A stretch of 64,000 bases of DNA from an uncultured Lachnospiraceae bacterium (GCA_910578175.1 CAJTPF010000001.1:57828-121827), one strand, 5' to 3'; shown: positions 26,501-35,382, counted from the stretch's first letter. Made by a program: numbers and translations. Notes: generated from the letters alone by a model not told the origin.

Positions 26501-28101
26501 TCAGTCTGATTTCTCCGCCGCCTCATCATGATATATATTCTATCGAAGATCTGGCCCAGCTTATCTATGATTGCAAAAATGCCAACCGGGATGCCAGGAT
26601 TTCGGTAAAACTGGTATCGGAAGCCGGAGTGGGTACCGTTGCCGCCGGAGTTGCCAAGGCGGGGGCCCAGGTAATCCTGATCTCGGGATATGACGGCGGC
26701 ACCGGAGCAGCGCCGAGAAATTCCATCTATAATGCCGGACTTCCATGGGAGCTGGGTCTGGCAGAGGCACATCAGACGCTGATACTGAACGGTCTGAGAA
26801 ATAAGGTGATCGTGGAAACCGACGGCAAGCTCATGAGTGGCCGGGACGTTGCCATAGCAGCCATGCTGGGAGCGGAAGAATTCGGCTTTGCCACTGCGCC
26901 TCTTGTGACTATGGGATGTGTTATGATGCGGGTCTGCAATCTGGATACCTGTCCGGTGGGCGTGGCTACGCAGAATCCGGAACTTCGAAAGAGATTTAAG
27001 GGAAAACCGGAATATGTTGTAAACTTTATGCAGTTTATTGCCCGGGAATTAAGAGAATATATGGCAAGATTAGGAGTAAAAACCGTGGATGAACTGGTGG
27101 GAAGAACAGACCTTCTGAGACCGAAGAGCGGCGTTATGGACGGTAATGCCGGAAAAGTGGATTTGTCCAGGATCCTATACGCAGACGTTATCCGGGAACC
27201 GGTGAAATATTATGAAAAGAATGTATATGATTTCGAACTGGAAAAGACGCTGGATGAAAAAATCCTGCTTCAAAAGCTGAAGGGAGCTTTGGAAAAGAAA
27301 CAAAAACGCAGTATTGAAGTGGATGTCAGCAATACGGACCGTTCCTTTGGTACGATATTCGGTTCTGAAATAACGAAAATGTATCATGATGCTTTGGAAG
27401 AAGATACCTTTACGATAAAATGTAAGGGGGCCGGCGGTCAGAGTTTCGGCGCATTCATACCGAAAGGACTTACACTGGAACTTACCGGTGACAGCAACGA
27501 TTATTTTGGAAAAGGATTGTCCGGCGGCAGGCTGATCGTATATCCGCCGAAAGGGATCATGTATAAACCGGATGAAAATATCATTGTCGGCAATGTAGCG
27601 CTGTATGGAGCCACCAGCGGAAAGGCATATATTAACGGTGTGGCAGGCGAGCGGTTCTGCGTCCGTAATTCAGGCGCAACAGCAGTAGTGGAAGGCGTGG
27701 GCGACCACGGCTGTGAGTATATGACTGGCGGCCGTGTGGTGATTCTCGGCAGAACTGGAAAGAATTTTGCTGCCGGTATGAGCGGCGGAGTGGCATATGT
27801 GCTGGATGAAGACAGGGACTTATATACCAAACTGAATAAAGAACTGGTATCTTCCGGTGAAGTTACTTCAAAATATGATGTTATGGAACTGAAACAGATG
27901 ATCACTGAACACGTAGCATATACCAATTCGGAAAAAGGAAAGATGATACTGGATAACTTCGGCGAATATCTTCCGAGATTTAAAAAGATCATTCCCCATG
28001 ATTATAATAAAATTCTGATGACCATCGTTCAGATGGAGGAAAAGGGGTTAAGCAGCGAGCAGGCCCAGATTGAAGCATTTTATGCCATGAACAGGAACTG
28101 A
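23551..28101 (+). CDS. gltB: Glutamate synthase, large subunit
   Basis: 1516 residues. The N-terminal amidotransferase domain has its catalytic Cys at residue 25 in DNCGIGAVV after a short propeptide. A central domain follows, then the FMN-binding synthase domain with ISGYDGGTGAAPRNS, the 3Fe-4S ligands in CNLDTCPVGVATQ, and a C-terminal GXGXG beta-helix. It makes two glutamate from glutamine and 2-oxoglutarate together with GltD. The ATG at 23551 is chosen because AAGGAAGGG lies about 6 nt upstream; the Met at 23545 is too close to it. gltD follows after 32 nt. Confidence 0.96.
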   Translation: MNQNDLFVRAAEQGMYSPGFEHDNCGIGAVVNIKGKRTHETVENALKIVENLEHRAGKDAEGKTGDGVGILLQISHKFFKKAVRSLGIFLGSEREYGIGMFFFPQDELKRNQAKKMFEIIVEKEGLEFLGWREVPTVPEVLGAKAVECMPCIMQGFVKKPEDVKKGLDFDRKLYVARRVFEQSNDNTYVVSLSSRTIVYKGMFLVGQLRLFFRDLQDTDYESAIAMVHSRFSTNTNPSWQRAHPNRLMVHNGEINTIRGNADNMLAREETMASEYLKGEMHKVMPVVNQEGSDSAMLDNTLEFLVMSGMELPLAVMITIPEPWDNNYTISQARRDFYQYYATMMEPWDGPASILFSDGDIMGAVLDRNGLRPSRYYITEDDTLVLSSEVGVLDMEPSRITAKERLRPGKMLLVDMVKGRLIDDDELKERYASRQPYGEWLDSNLVKLKDLKIPNKKVEEYSAEDRKRLQKAFGYTFEELKTSILPMAKNGSEPISAMGSDKPIPVLSNEPQPLFNYFKQLFAQVTNPPIDAIREEIVTSTTVYIGEDGNILEEKPENCQVLKVSNPILTSTDMLKIKNMNVPGFRVEVIPILYYKNTSLEKAIEHLFVEADRAHRDGASILILSDRGVDENHVAIPSLLAVSALHQHLVVTKKRTSLAIILESGEPREVHHFATLLGYGACAINPYLAQESIKQLIDLDMLDKDFYAAVNDYNDAILHGIVKIASKMGISTIQSYQGSQIFEALGISEEVIRKYFTNTVSRIGGITLKDIERSVDLLHSKAFDPLGLGVDLTLDSNGSHKFRSGKEEHLYNPQTIHLLQQSTWTGNYDLFKQYTRHIDEEMNAVHIRGLIDFKYPDRGIPLEEVESVDSIVRRFKTGAMSYGSISQEAHETMAIAMNMIHGKSNSGEGGESLERLEPGRDGWNRCSAIKQVASGRFGVTSRYLVSAKEIQIKMAQGAKPGEGGHLPGQKVYPWIAKTRHSTPGVSLISPPPHHDIYSIEDLAQLIYDCKNANRDARISVKLVSEAGVGTVAAGVAKAGAQVILISGYDGGTGAAPRNSIYNAGLPWELGLAEAHQTLILNGLRNKVIVETDGKLMSGRDVAIAAMLGAEEFGFATAPLVTMGCVMMRVCNLDTCPVGVATQNPELRKRFKGKPEYVVNFMQFIARELREYMARLGVKTVDELVGRTDLLRPKSGVMDGNAGKVDLSRILYADVIREPVKYYEKNVYDFELEKTLDEKILLQKLKGALEKKQKRSIEVDVSNTDRSFGTIFGSEITKMYHDALEEDTFTIKCKGAGGQSFGAFIPKGLTLELTGDSNDYFGKGLSGGRLIVYPPKGIMYKPDENIIVGNVALYGATSGKAYINGVAGERFCVRNSGATAVVEGVGDHGCEYMTGGRVVILGRTGKNFAAGMSGGVAYVLDEDRDLYTKLNKELVSSGEVTSKYDVMELKQMITEHVAYTNSEKGKMILDNFGEYLPRFKKIIPHDYNKILMTIVQMEEKGLSSEQAQIEAFYAMNRN

Positions 28102-28133
28102 GTGCATATATCTGCGCAGAAAGGAGTCAAGGA

Positions 28134-29618
28134 ATGGGCAAACCAACGGGTTTTATAGATTATGAGCGGGAAAACGGCAAAGCAGCCGCTCCCAGAGAAC
28201 GAATAAAAAATTTTAATGAATTTCATACCCCGCTGTCAAAAGAAAAACAGCAGTTACAGGGCGCCAGATGTATGGACTGCGGCGTTCCGTTCTGCCAGTC
28301 CGGTATGATGATCGGCGGAATGGCTTCCGGCTGTCCGTTAAACAATCTGATTCCGGAATGGAACGAATTGTTATATACAGGAAACTGGGAGCAGGCGTAT
28401 AACCGTCTGCATAAGACGAATAATTTTCCGGAGTTTACGGGAAGGGTATGTCCGGCACTGTGTGAAAATGCATGTACCTGTAACCTCAATGATGAGCCTG
28501 TAGCATCTAAACAGAATGAGCTGGCGATCATTGAAAATGCCTATGAGGAAGGATATGCGGCAGCAAGGATCCCGAAGGTCAGAACCGGTAAAAGGATTGC
28601 GGTGATCGGTTCCGGGCCTTCCGGACTGGCAGCCGCAGACCAGTTAAACCAAAGAGGGCATACGGTCACCGTGTTTGAGCGTTCCGACCGGCCGGGGGGA
28701 CTTCTGATGTACGGTATTCCAAATATGAAGCTGGAAAAAAGATATGTGGAACGGAAGACCGGCATTATGAAAGAGGAAGGCGTGGAATTTATTACAGGCG
28801 TCGATGTGGGAAAAGATATTAAAGCAGATAAGATATTGAAGGATTATGACAGGGTGATCCTGGCCTGCGGTGCATCGAATCCGAGGGACATAAAAGCACC
28901 GGGAAGAGAAGCCGGGGGAATCTATTTTGCAGTGGATTTTTTGAAAGCCGTTACAAAGAGTCTTCTGGATACCGGGCTGAAGGAAGGAACCTGTATTTCC
29001 GTTAAGGGAAAAAAAGTGGTGGTGATCGGAGGCGGCGATACCGGCAATGACTGTGTGGGAACATCCATCCGGCTGGGGGCTGCGGGAGTATTGCAGTTAG
29101 AAATGATGCCGAAGGCTCCGGACTGCCGGGCAGCCGGTAATCCCTGGCCCGAATGGCCGAAGATCTGCAAAACGGATTACGGCCAGGAGGAATCCATTGC
29201 GGTATTCGGTAAAGATCCAAGAGAATACTGTACTACGGTAAAAGAGTTTATTGCCGATAAAAACGGAAATCTCTGCAGGCTGAAGCTGGTGAAACTGGAA
29301 AGCAGAAAAGACCGGACCAGCGGAAGGTATGTGATGGCGGAAATCGAAGGCAGTGAATATGAAGTGGATGCCGATATTGTTTTGATCGCGGCAGGTTTCC
29401 TCGGAAGTGAAACTTATGTGACTAAAGCCTTTGGGGTGGAAGTGAATGAGCGTACCAATGTAAAGACGGAGGCCGGCCGGTATGAAACCGGCGTGAAACA
29501 CGTATTTACGGCAGGGGATATGCACCGGGGACAGTCTCTGGTGGTATGGGCCATCCGGGAAGGAAGGGATGCAGCCCGAGAAGTAGATATGAGTCTCATG
29601 GGTTATACCAACTTGTAA
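28134..29618 (+). CDS. gltD: Glutamate synthase, small subunit
   Basis: 494 residues. The N-terminal cysteines (CMDCGVPFCQSG, CPLNN, CPALCENACTCN) hold two 4Fe-4S clusters. Two Rossmann folds follow: FAD (VIGSGPSGLAAADQL) and NADPH (VVIGGGDTGNDCVGT). It passes electrons from NADPH to GltB. AAAGGAG lies upstream, and it forms one operon with gltB. Typical length and no defects. Confidence 0.96.
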   Translation: MGKPTGFIDYERENGKAAAPRERIKNFNEFHTPLSKEKQQLQGARCMDCGVPFCQSGMMIGGMASGCPLNNLIPEWNELLYTGNWEQAYNRLHKTNNFPEFTGRVCPALCENACTCNLNDEPVASKQNELAIIENAYEEGYAAARIPKVRTGKRIAVIGSGPSGLAAADQLNQRGHTVTVFERSDRPGGLLMYGIPNMKLEKRYVERKTGIMKEEGVEFITGVDVGKDIKADKILKDYDRVILACGASNPRDIKAPGREAGGIYFAVDFLKAVTKSLLDTGLKEGTCISVKGKKVVVIGGGDTGNDCVGTSIRLGAAGVLQLEMMPKAPDCRAAGNPWPEWPKICKTDYGQEESIAVFGKDPREYCTTVKEFIADKNGNLCRLKLVKLESRKDRTSGRYVMAEIEGSEYEVDADIVLIAAGFLGSETYVTKAFGVEVNERTNVKTEAGRYETGVKHVFTAGDMHRGQSLVVWAIREGRDAAREVDMSLMGYTNL

Positions 29619-29640
29619 TTTTGAAGAATTGTGATATAAT
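29613..29640 (+). promoter_or_regulatory. lepB promoter
   Basis: TTGTAA (29613-29618), 16-bp spacer, TGA-TATAAT extended -10 (29632-29640). The -35 overlaps the gltD stop codon. Confidence 0.6.
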
Positions 29641-29693
29641 ACATGTGTAACGATTTTCCCTGAAACAGAGAAGGGTTGCGAGGTGAATGCGGC

Positions 29694-30347
29694 ATGTATA
29701 ACAATCTTGATGATGATATTGAGATTATCTACTGGGGGGAAGATGAAGAGGACGATACTGTCAATTCGGAAAAATTTAAAAAACGCAGGAGACGCGGCAG
29801 GCTGCCGGAAGACTTTGACCTGCGGAAAGAAGTAATGAATTGGCTGAAGCTGATAGCTGTTGCCGTGATATTAGTCATAGCGATCAATAAGCTGGTGATA
29901 ATCAATGCCAGAGTTCCCACCGGTTCCATGGAACCGACAATTCATGAGAAGAGTCGTATGATAGGTTCCCGGCTGGCATATTTATTTTCAGAACCGAAAC
30001 GGAAGGATATTATAATATTCCGTTTTCCGGATAATCTGAAAGAAAATTATGTGAAGCGGGTCATCGGTCTTCCGGGAGAGTATGTAGAAATACGGAACGG
30101 TATCGTATATATTAATGACGAACCGTTGGAAGAAGATTATACTTATTATGACAATAACGGAATTGTAGATCTAAAAGGAGATTTTGCAAAGACGCTTGTT
30201 CCGGAAGGCTGTTACTTTGTATTAGGAGACAACCGGAATAACTCCCATGATTCCAGGACATGGAAGACCACACATTTTGTCAGAGAAAACCTCATACTGG
30301 GCAAGGCGATGTTTAGTTATTACCCTGATATTTATTGGCTGAAATAG
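29694..30347 (+). CDS. lepB: Signal peptidase I
   Basis: 217 residues. An acidic N-terminus, one membrane helix (LKLIAVAVILVIAINKLVII), then box B with the catalytic Ser78 (VPTGSMEPTI), box D with the Lys121 base (VKRVIGLPGE) and box E (LGDNRNNSHDSR). It removes signal peptides from exported proteins, of which this window encodes several. The ATG at 29694 has GAGGTGA 7 nt upstream; the frame is open from a TTG at 29676. Confidence 0.95.
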   Translation: MYNNLDDDIEIIYWGEDEEDDTVNSEKFKKRRRRGRLPEDFDLRKEVMNWLKLIAVAVILVIAINKLVIINARVPTGSMEPTIHEKSRMIGSRLAYLFSEPKRKDIIIFRFPDNLKENYVKRVIGLPGEYVEIRNGIVYINDEPLEEDYTYYDNNGIVDLKGDFAKTLVPEGCYFVLGDNRNNSHDSRTWKTTHFVRENLILGKAMFSYYPDIYWLK

Positions 30348-30367
30348 AATCCCATATAGAAAATTTA

Positions 30368-31174
30368 TCAAAGCTTATTAAGGATGAAATATTGTATTTC
30401 ATCCTTAATTTTAAATCCACAGTCTGTATACAGCCGGTGGGCTTTTTTGTTTCTTCCGGCAACCTGCAGGGATACGATGGAATATCCCCTGTCTTTCAGA
30501 TCGCGGCAGATCAGGATCAGACCGGATGTTCCGAATCCTTTTCCCTGTTCTTCATCCACGATACCAAATTGATAGATCATGGCTTCCGTTTCGGAAAGAT
30601 ATTCGATCATGCAGCCGCCAACATAGAGGTCTTCCATCCAGAGGGAGTATTCGCCGCCGGAGGGCATCTCTTCATATTCCGGTTCCGGCAGGCACAGGTG
30701 GCGGAACTTCCTGGAGAATATCGGAAGCTTCAGATCTTTTGTCATCAGATATTCACTGTATTCATAGTAGATCCGGCCGGAGCGGATATAGTGATTCAAA
30801 GCCGGACAACGGTTTTTTGTGTTCAACGGGAAATAGATAGTGTCGATGGAAGCGTGATATTTGTCCAGGGATTGAAATACGGATGCCAGCAGTCTGGAAA
30901 AACAGCGACGGCGTCTGTAGTCCGGATGGGTAATTGCATATAGGAATAAATCCCTTTGGTCAAAAAAAAGGGAAATATAACAGATTAAGCGGTCATCAGA
31001 TGAATATAACTGATAAAAGCAGGGAAAATTATCATGACAGCATAATTCATTTTCGGTAAAACAATCATAGAGACAGCCGTCATACAGGGCGGATTCCTCC
31101 AGCAGACGGAGAATTTCGGTCTCTTCTTCAGAAGTCAGCTGTGCAGTATTTGTGATATAATATTCGTCCGGCAT
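30368..31174 (-). CDS. GNAT-family N-acetyltransferase
   Basis: 268 residues. The C-terminal half carries the acetyl-CoA motif region EEQGKGFGTSGLILICRDLK and SLQVAGRNKKAHRLYTDCGF typical of GNAT enzymes; the N-terminal half (YAITHPDYRRRRCFSRLLAS) resembles a second, degenerate GNAT fold. Substrate unknown. Its last codons contain the lepB terminator stem at 30378-30408. GAGAGG lies upstream of the start. Confidence 0.85.
   Translation of the reverse strand: MPDEYYITNTAQLTSEEETEILRLLEESALYDGCLYDCFTENELCCHDNFPCFYQLYSSDDRLICYISLFFDQRDLFLYAITHPDYRRRRCFSRLLASVFQSLDKYHASIDTIYFPLNTKNRCPALNHYIRSGRIYYEYSEYLMTKDLKLPIFSRKFRHLCLPEPEYEEMPSGGEYSLWMEDLYVGGCMIEYLSETEAMIYQFGIVDEEQGKGFGTSGLILICRDLKDRGYSIVSLQVAGRNKKAHRLYTDCGFKIKDEIQYFILNKL
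30378..30412. terminator. lepB terminator inside the end of the GNAT gene
   Basis: A perfect 14-bp stem (TTAAGGATGAAATA and complement) with a 3-nt loop, followed by a short T-run on the plus strand. It starts 30 nt after the lepB stop and lies within the last 14 codons of the convergent gene. Confidence 0.75.
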
Positions 31175-31256
31175 CTAAACAAATCCTCTCAAAAATTCGA
31201 TATAAATAGTATATTGTAAAATATGGAAAATGGCAAGCCTGCTGAAAGGAGTTACG

Positions 31257-33056
31257 ATGGCAAATATAGAAAGCATAAAAACCAGAAATGAGATTGATGA
31301 TAAATATAAATGGAATATGAAAGACGTATATTCAGATGAAGATCTGTGGAGCAAAGATATTGAAAAAGCAAAAGAACTGTTTCTGCGGCTGAAAGAATTC
31401 CGGGGAATCGTCTGCAGGGATGAGGATACTTTTGCAGAATGCATGAAGCTTATGAGTCAGATTGAACTGCTGACGGAGAAAATATATTTTTATGCCAATC
31501 AGAAATATCATGAGGATTTGGGACACAGCAGATATCAGAATATGGCGGGGGAATCCACGGAACTGCTGACCCGGTTTTATACGGCTTCTTCTTTTGTGGA
31601 ACCGGAACTGCTGGCGGCTGATGAGACGGTGATCAGGAAGTATCTGGAGAGGGAAGATTTAAGGGAATTTACACAGTATTTTAATAACCTGTTCCGACAG
31701 AAGGCGCATATCCTGAGCGATGAGGCAGAGGAAATCCTGGCGGCTGCAAGGAAGATTTCCCAGGCGCCTTCCGATATCTTTCAGGTACTGAATAATGCGG
31801 ATTTAAAATTTCCGGAGATTAAAGATGAAAACGGCGATATGGTCCGGATCACCCATTCCCGGTTCGGAGTTCTTCTGGAGAGCAGGGACAGGTCTGTCCG
31901 GGAAGCTGCGTTTAAACAGATGTATGCCGTATACGGGCAATTTCGGAATACAATTGCATCCATCTATCTGGCCAGTGTGATCAAGGATACTTTTTTTGCG
32001 GAAATCCGAAAATACGATTCCAGCAGACAGATGTATCTGGAGGACGGGAATATTCCGGAACAGGTCTATGATAATCTGATAGAAACGGTACAGGAACATC
32101 TGCCCCTTCTGCATCGGTACGTTAAACTGCGTAAAAAGGCGTTGTCTCTGGACGAAATACATTTGTATGACCTGTATGTTCCGCTGGTGAAAGAAGTGGA
32201 TTATAATATTCCGTTTGAAAAAGCAAAGGAAATGGTATTGGAAGGGTTAATACCCATGGGCGAAGAGTATGTGGCACTGCTGAAGAAAGGGTTTGCGGAA
32301 GGCTGGCTGGATGTTTTTGAAAATGAAGGAAAACGAAGCGGGGCTTATTCCTGGAGCGTCTATGGAGTGCACCCGTACGTGCTTTTGAATTATCAGCCCA
32401 ATCTGAATAATGTATTTACCATCGCCCATGAAATGGGTCATGCGCTTCATTCTTATTATTCCAATGAAAATCAGACGTATATAAATTCCGGATATAAGAT
32501 TTTTGTGGCGGAAGTAGCTTCCACCTGTAACGAATCCCTGTTGATCCATCACCTGCTGGAACAGACGGATAGGAAGGAGGAAAGGGCATACCTGCTGAAC
32601 CATTTTCTGGAGCAGTTCCGAACGACGTTGTTCCGGCAGACCATGTTTGCGGAATTTGAGAAGATTACCCATGAATTGGTGGATTCCGGGAAAACATTAA
32701 ATCATGAAATGCTTTGTGATATATATTATAAGTTGAACCGGAAGTATTTTGGTGATATGATCGTGATTGACAAAGAAATAGAAATGGAATGGGCAAGAAT
32801 TCCGCATTTCTATACCGCATTTTATGTCTATCAGTATGCTACCGGGTTTTCGGCAGCGATCGCGCTTTCCAGACGGATTCTGGATCAGGGGGAATCGGCG
32901 GTGGAAGATTATAAAAAGTTTTTAAAAGGCGGTTCTTCCGCTTATCCGATCGAACTTTTGAAGTCAGCAGGTGTGGATATGGGCAGCAGGGAGCCAGTGA
33001 AGGCGGCTATGAAAGTCTTTGAAGAACTGCTGGAGGAGTTGGAAAAACTGCTATAA
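31257..33056 (+). CDS. pepF: Oligoendopeptidase F
   Basis: 599 residues. M3-family zinc metallopeptidase with TIAHEMGHALHSYYS (HExxH at His391) and the downstream EVASTCNE glutamate ligand. It cleaves short peptides in the cytoplasm. AAAGGAG lies upstream of the ATG at 31257; the frame opens earlier at 31230 but without support. Single gene between divergent GNAT and a nitroreductase. Confidence 0.95.
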   Translation: MANIESIKTRNEIDDKYKWNMKDVYSDEDLWSKDIEKAKELFLRLKEFRGIVCRDEDTFAECMKLMSQIELLTEKIYFYANQKYHEDLGHSRYQNMAGESTELLTRFYTASSFVEPELLAADETVIRKYLEREDLREFTQYFNNLFRQKAHILSDEAEEILAAARKISQAPSDIFQVLNNADLKFPEIKDENGDMVRITHSRFGVLLESRDRSVREAAFKQMYAVYGQFRNTIASIYLASVIKDTFFAEIRKYDSSRQMYLEDGNIPEQVYDNLIETVQEHLPLLHRYVKLRKKALSLDEIHLYDLYVPLVKEVDYNIPFEKAKEMVLEGLIPMGEEYVALLKKGFAEGWLDVFENEGKRSGAYSWSVYGVHPYVLLNYQPNLNNVFTIAHEMGHALHSYYSNENQTYINSGYKIFVAEVASTCNESLLIHHLLEQTDRKEERAYLLNHFLEQFRTTLFRQTMFAEFEKITHELVDSGKTLNHEMLCDIYYKLNRKYFGDMIVIDKEIEMEWARIPHFYTAFYVYQYATGFSAAIALSRRILDQGESAVEDYKKFLKGGSSAYPIELLKSAGVDMGSREPVKAAMKVFEELLEELEKLL

Positions 33057-33138
33057 ATTTTAAAAATAGAAAGTATTCAAAGGATGGCTTTGATAAAGTA
33101 CAAATGAAATTTGAGATATGGGAAAGGTGGAATCTTCA

Positions 33139-33894
33139 ATGAAGTTCAGTGATGCGATTTACAAACGGAAATCTGTAAGGGCATTTGCAAATCATGAGAT
33201 AGAGCCGGATTTGATCATGCGTATCAAGTTAGCGATAGACAGTGCTGCACGAAAATATAAGGACGTACAGATCAATGTAGTGATATCGGATTACTGCAGG
33301 AAATCTTTTCTGGCGCCGTATTATATAGGGATATATACGGATGGCAGCAGGCGATCCGAAATCAATGCGGGATATGTTTTGCAACAGGTGGTAATTTACC
33401 TGACGGCTATTGGGATCGCCACCTGTTATCAGGCAGATAACGCCATCTTCAGGGAAAAAGATTACATGGGCCGGGAAATGACCATAGCCCTGGCGCTGGG
33501 GTATCCCACCGGAAATATGTACCGGAGCCACAGGGAGATCAAACGGATGAAGACGGATAAAATCTGTGTATATAAAGAAGAACCGAATACGGATATGAAG
33601 GAATTACTGGAACTTGCCAGAGTTTCGCCGTCTTCATATAACACCCAGCCATGGCGGTTTGTAGTGTATTCCAACCGTATGCATGTATTTCTCAAGAAAT
33701 CCAGAGTAAAAAGAATTGCAAATATGGAATATGTCAATATCGGCATTATGCTTGCCAATATTGTGATCGGGGCGGAAGAAAAATGGATTGACATATTTAT
33801 GAAGGAACAGGATGAACTGAGGGAAAAGGAATTTGGAAACAACGAATATATTCTTACCGTATTTAACAAAAACGGAGACGGTAGGAGGATTTAA
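33139..33894 (+). CDS. Nitroreductase-family protein
   Basis: 251 residues. KFSDAIYKRKSVRAFANHEI at the N-terminus, a middle GIATCYQADNA and a second RVSPSSYNTQPWRFVVYSN block match the two-lobed TM1586-type nitroreductases that bind FMN. Reaction and substrate unknown. The ATG at 33139 has AAGGTGG 8 nt upstream; an earlier in-frame Met at 33118 lacks a site. Confidence 0.85.
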   Translation: MKFSDAIYKRKSVRAFANHEIEPDLIMRIKLAIDSAARKYKDVQINVVISDYCRKSFLAPYYIGIYTDGSRRSEINAGYVLQQVVIYLTAIGIATCYQADNAIFREKDYMGREMTIALALGYPTGNMYRSHREIKRMKTDKICVYKEEPNTDMKELLELARVSPSSYNTQPWRFVVYSNRMHVFLKKSRVKRIANMEYVNIGIMLANIVIGAEEKWIDIFMKEQDELREKEFGNNEYILTVFNKNGDGRRI

Positions 33895-33930
33895 ACACTT
33901 GGTTCCGACAAATAAGTAAAAAAAAATTAG

Positions 33931-33959
33931 TTGACAATATAATATTTATAATGTAAAAT
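33931..33959 (+). promoter_or_regulatory. tRNA-Gly promoter
   Basis: TTGACA (33931-33936), 17-bp spacer, TAAAAT (33954-33959), about 40 nt before the tRNA. Confidence 0.7.
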
Positions 33960-34002
33960 AACATTTGTTGTCAGAGATAATTCTTATGGCAGTGAAATGT
34001 TT

Positions 34003-34074
34003 GCGCGAGTGGCTCAGTGGTGGAGTATCGCCTTGCCAAGGCGAGGGTCGCGGGTTCGAATCCCGTCTCGCGCT
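34003..34074 (+). tRNA. tRNA-Gly (GCC anticodon)
   Basis: 72 nt cloverleaf. The acceptor stem GCGCGAG pairs with CTCGCGC (34067-34073); the anticodon GCC is at 34035-34037 within stem TCGCC/GGCGA; the T-arm is GCGGGTTCGAATCCCGT. The 3' CCA is not encoded. Confidence 0.97.
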
Positions 34075-34080
34075 TATGAG

Positions 34081-34107
34081 AACTCCGGTATATCCGGAGT
34101 TTTTTTG
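34081..34107 (+). terminator. tRNA-Gly terminator
   Basis: AACTCCGG and CCGGAGTT around a 5-nt loop, then a run of T. Confidence 0.9.
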
Positions 34108-34143
34108 CGTGTATAAAATTTTTGTTTACATCCCAAAATAATA

Positions 34144-34173
34144 TTGACAGCTTTAAACAGTATATGGTAATAT
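34144..34173 (+). promoter_or_regulatory. Promoter of the degV-family gene
   Basis: TTGACA (34144-34149), 18-bp spacer, TAATAT (34168-34173). Confidence 0.65.
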
Positions 34174-34215
34174 CAGACATAGTTATAAAAACCATATTAC
34201 AAGGAGAGGAAAACA

Positions 34216-35067
34216 GTGAATAAAGAAAAAGTTGCTATATTAGCTGATTCGGGATGCGATATTCCTGAAGATTTTATAGAGAAATATGATATAAAGCTTT
34301 TGGGGCTGAAAGTAATATATGGAATGGAAATATATACCGACGGGCTGGATATTGATCCGATGATGATCTATGAACGATTTCCCGATGAGATACCTACCAC
34401 ATCCACACCCAATGCCGGAGACGTGACCGAGATCGCAGACAAATTAAAGGCAGAGGGTTATGAAAAAGTGATAGCCATATGTATATCCTCCAAACTCAGC
34501 GGTACCTTTAATACGGTAAAAACTACTTTGGAAGAATATCAGGGGCTGGAAACGTTTACCCTGGATACAAAGAATATTTCCACAGGTTCCGGTTTGCTTG
34601 CCATGTGGGCAGCTGTACAGCTGGACAAGGGGAAAAGTTTTCAATGGGTGACCGCAGCGTTGGAACGGAAGGTGGCGGACTCCCATGTATATTTTTATAT
34701 GGATACCCTGGATTATCTGAAAGCCGGGGGCAGGATCGGAAATGTTACAGGATTTATCGGTAAGGCACTGAATTTAAAACCCGTGATTTCTTGCGATGAA
34801 GAAGGGGTATACCGGACAGTGACCATGTTAAGGGGAAGAAAGAATGCGGTAGAAAAACTGGTAGAGATCGTAAAGAAAAATACAAAATCAGAAAAACTAT
34901 GGCTCAGCATTATGAACGGTCATGCGGCGGATAAAGTGAGAGAGGTCCGGGAACTTCTGACACAGGATTTTAAAGACGGGGAGATCGTGGCAGAAAAACA
35001 GATCGTGGCTTCCCTGGCCGTTCATACCGGACCGGGACTGGTGGGGATCGGAGTGCTGTATTTGTAG
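34216..35067 (+). CDS. DegV-family fatty-acid-binding protein
   Basis: 283 residues from a GTG with AAGGAGAGG upstream. ILADSGCDIPEDF at the start, TSTPNAGDV near residue 60, ISSKLSGTFNT near residue 94 and SVHTGPG-like AVHTGPGLVGIG at the end are the DegV landmarks. In Gram-positives such proteins (FakB) hold a fatty acid for the kinase FakA; no FakA is adjacent, so the role here is by family only. Confidence 0.9.
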   Translation: MNKEKVAILADSGCDIPEDFIEKYDIKLLGLKVIYGMEIYTDGLDIDPMMIYERFPDEIPTTSTPNAGDVTEIADKLKAEGYEKVIAICISSKLSGTFNTVKTTLEEYQGLETFTLDTKNISTGSGLLAMWAAVQLDKGKSFQWVTAALERKVADSHVYFYMDTLDYLKAGGRIGNVTGFIGKALNLKPVISCDEEGVYRTVTMLRGRKNAVEKLVEIVKKNTKSEKLWLSIMNGHAADKVREVRELLTQDFKDGEIVAEKQIVASLAVHTGPGLVGIGVLYL

Positions 35068-35078
35068 CATAAAACATT

Positions 35079-35126
35079 AACCTTCAAACACATGATTCTT
35101 TTATGTGATTTGGGGGTTTTCTTTTT
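35079..35126 (+). terminator. Terminator of the degV-family gene
   Basis: AACCTTCAAACACAT (35079-35093) pairs with ATGTGATTTGGGGGTT (35103-35118) with two G-T pairs and one bulge; T-rich sequence follows. Confidence 0.75.
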
Positions 35127-35320
35127 GGAGGGAATAATTTGCTTTACGATGGTGAAAAAATCTTATAGAATAGAAAAAGAATCCAACCAAGTCTGCAAAT
35201 TTTATTCTTTTAGAGGTTTTTTTTCACCTTTTTTGTATACACTAAAATTAATAACAGATGATCAGGAAACTCGGAGTTACAGGACCGAAGCTTTACGCTC
35301 ATCTAAATAACCGAATCAGC
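35127..35320. other. Non-coding gap upstream of ptsH
   Basis: The 301-nt interval between the degV-family gene and ptsH contains the terminator just upstream and the ptsH start region just downstream. Between them I see AT-rich DNA with a weak possible promoter (TTTTCA, 16-bp spacer, TAAAAT near 35221-35248). A 72-codon open frame here is not protein-like. Confidence 0.5.
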
Positions 35321-35323
35321 AGG

Positions 35324-35382
35324 AAAGGAGAATGGTATCCGTAAATCCCGGATACCGTGACGGACAGAATGAAAGAATTTAA
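35324..35382 (+). promoter_or_regulatory. ptsH start region: ribosome binding site, hairpin and overlapping leader ORF
   Basis: AAAGGAG (35324-35330) is followed by an 8-bp hairpin (GGTATCCG 35334-35341, CGGATACC 35349-35356), then a GTG at 35357 and ATG at 35369, the preferred start of HPr. Folding would bring the binding site near the start codons. A 16-codon ORF beginning at the ATG at 35332 runs through the hairpin and stops at 35382 inside ptsH. Confidence 0.5.

Noticed and set aside
25999..26772. 257-codon minus-strand ORF inside gltB
   Set aside because: Lies fully within the strongly conserved synthase domain of gltB; its translation is rich in His, Arg and Cys as expected of a shadow frame.
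35092..35310. 72-codon ORF between the degV-family gene and ptsH
   Set aside because: Low-complexity, no ribosome binding site, starts inside the terminator of the upstream gene and the translation resembles no protein.
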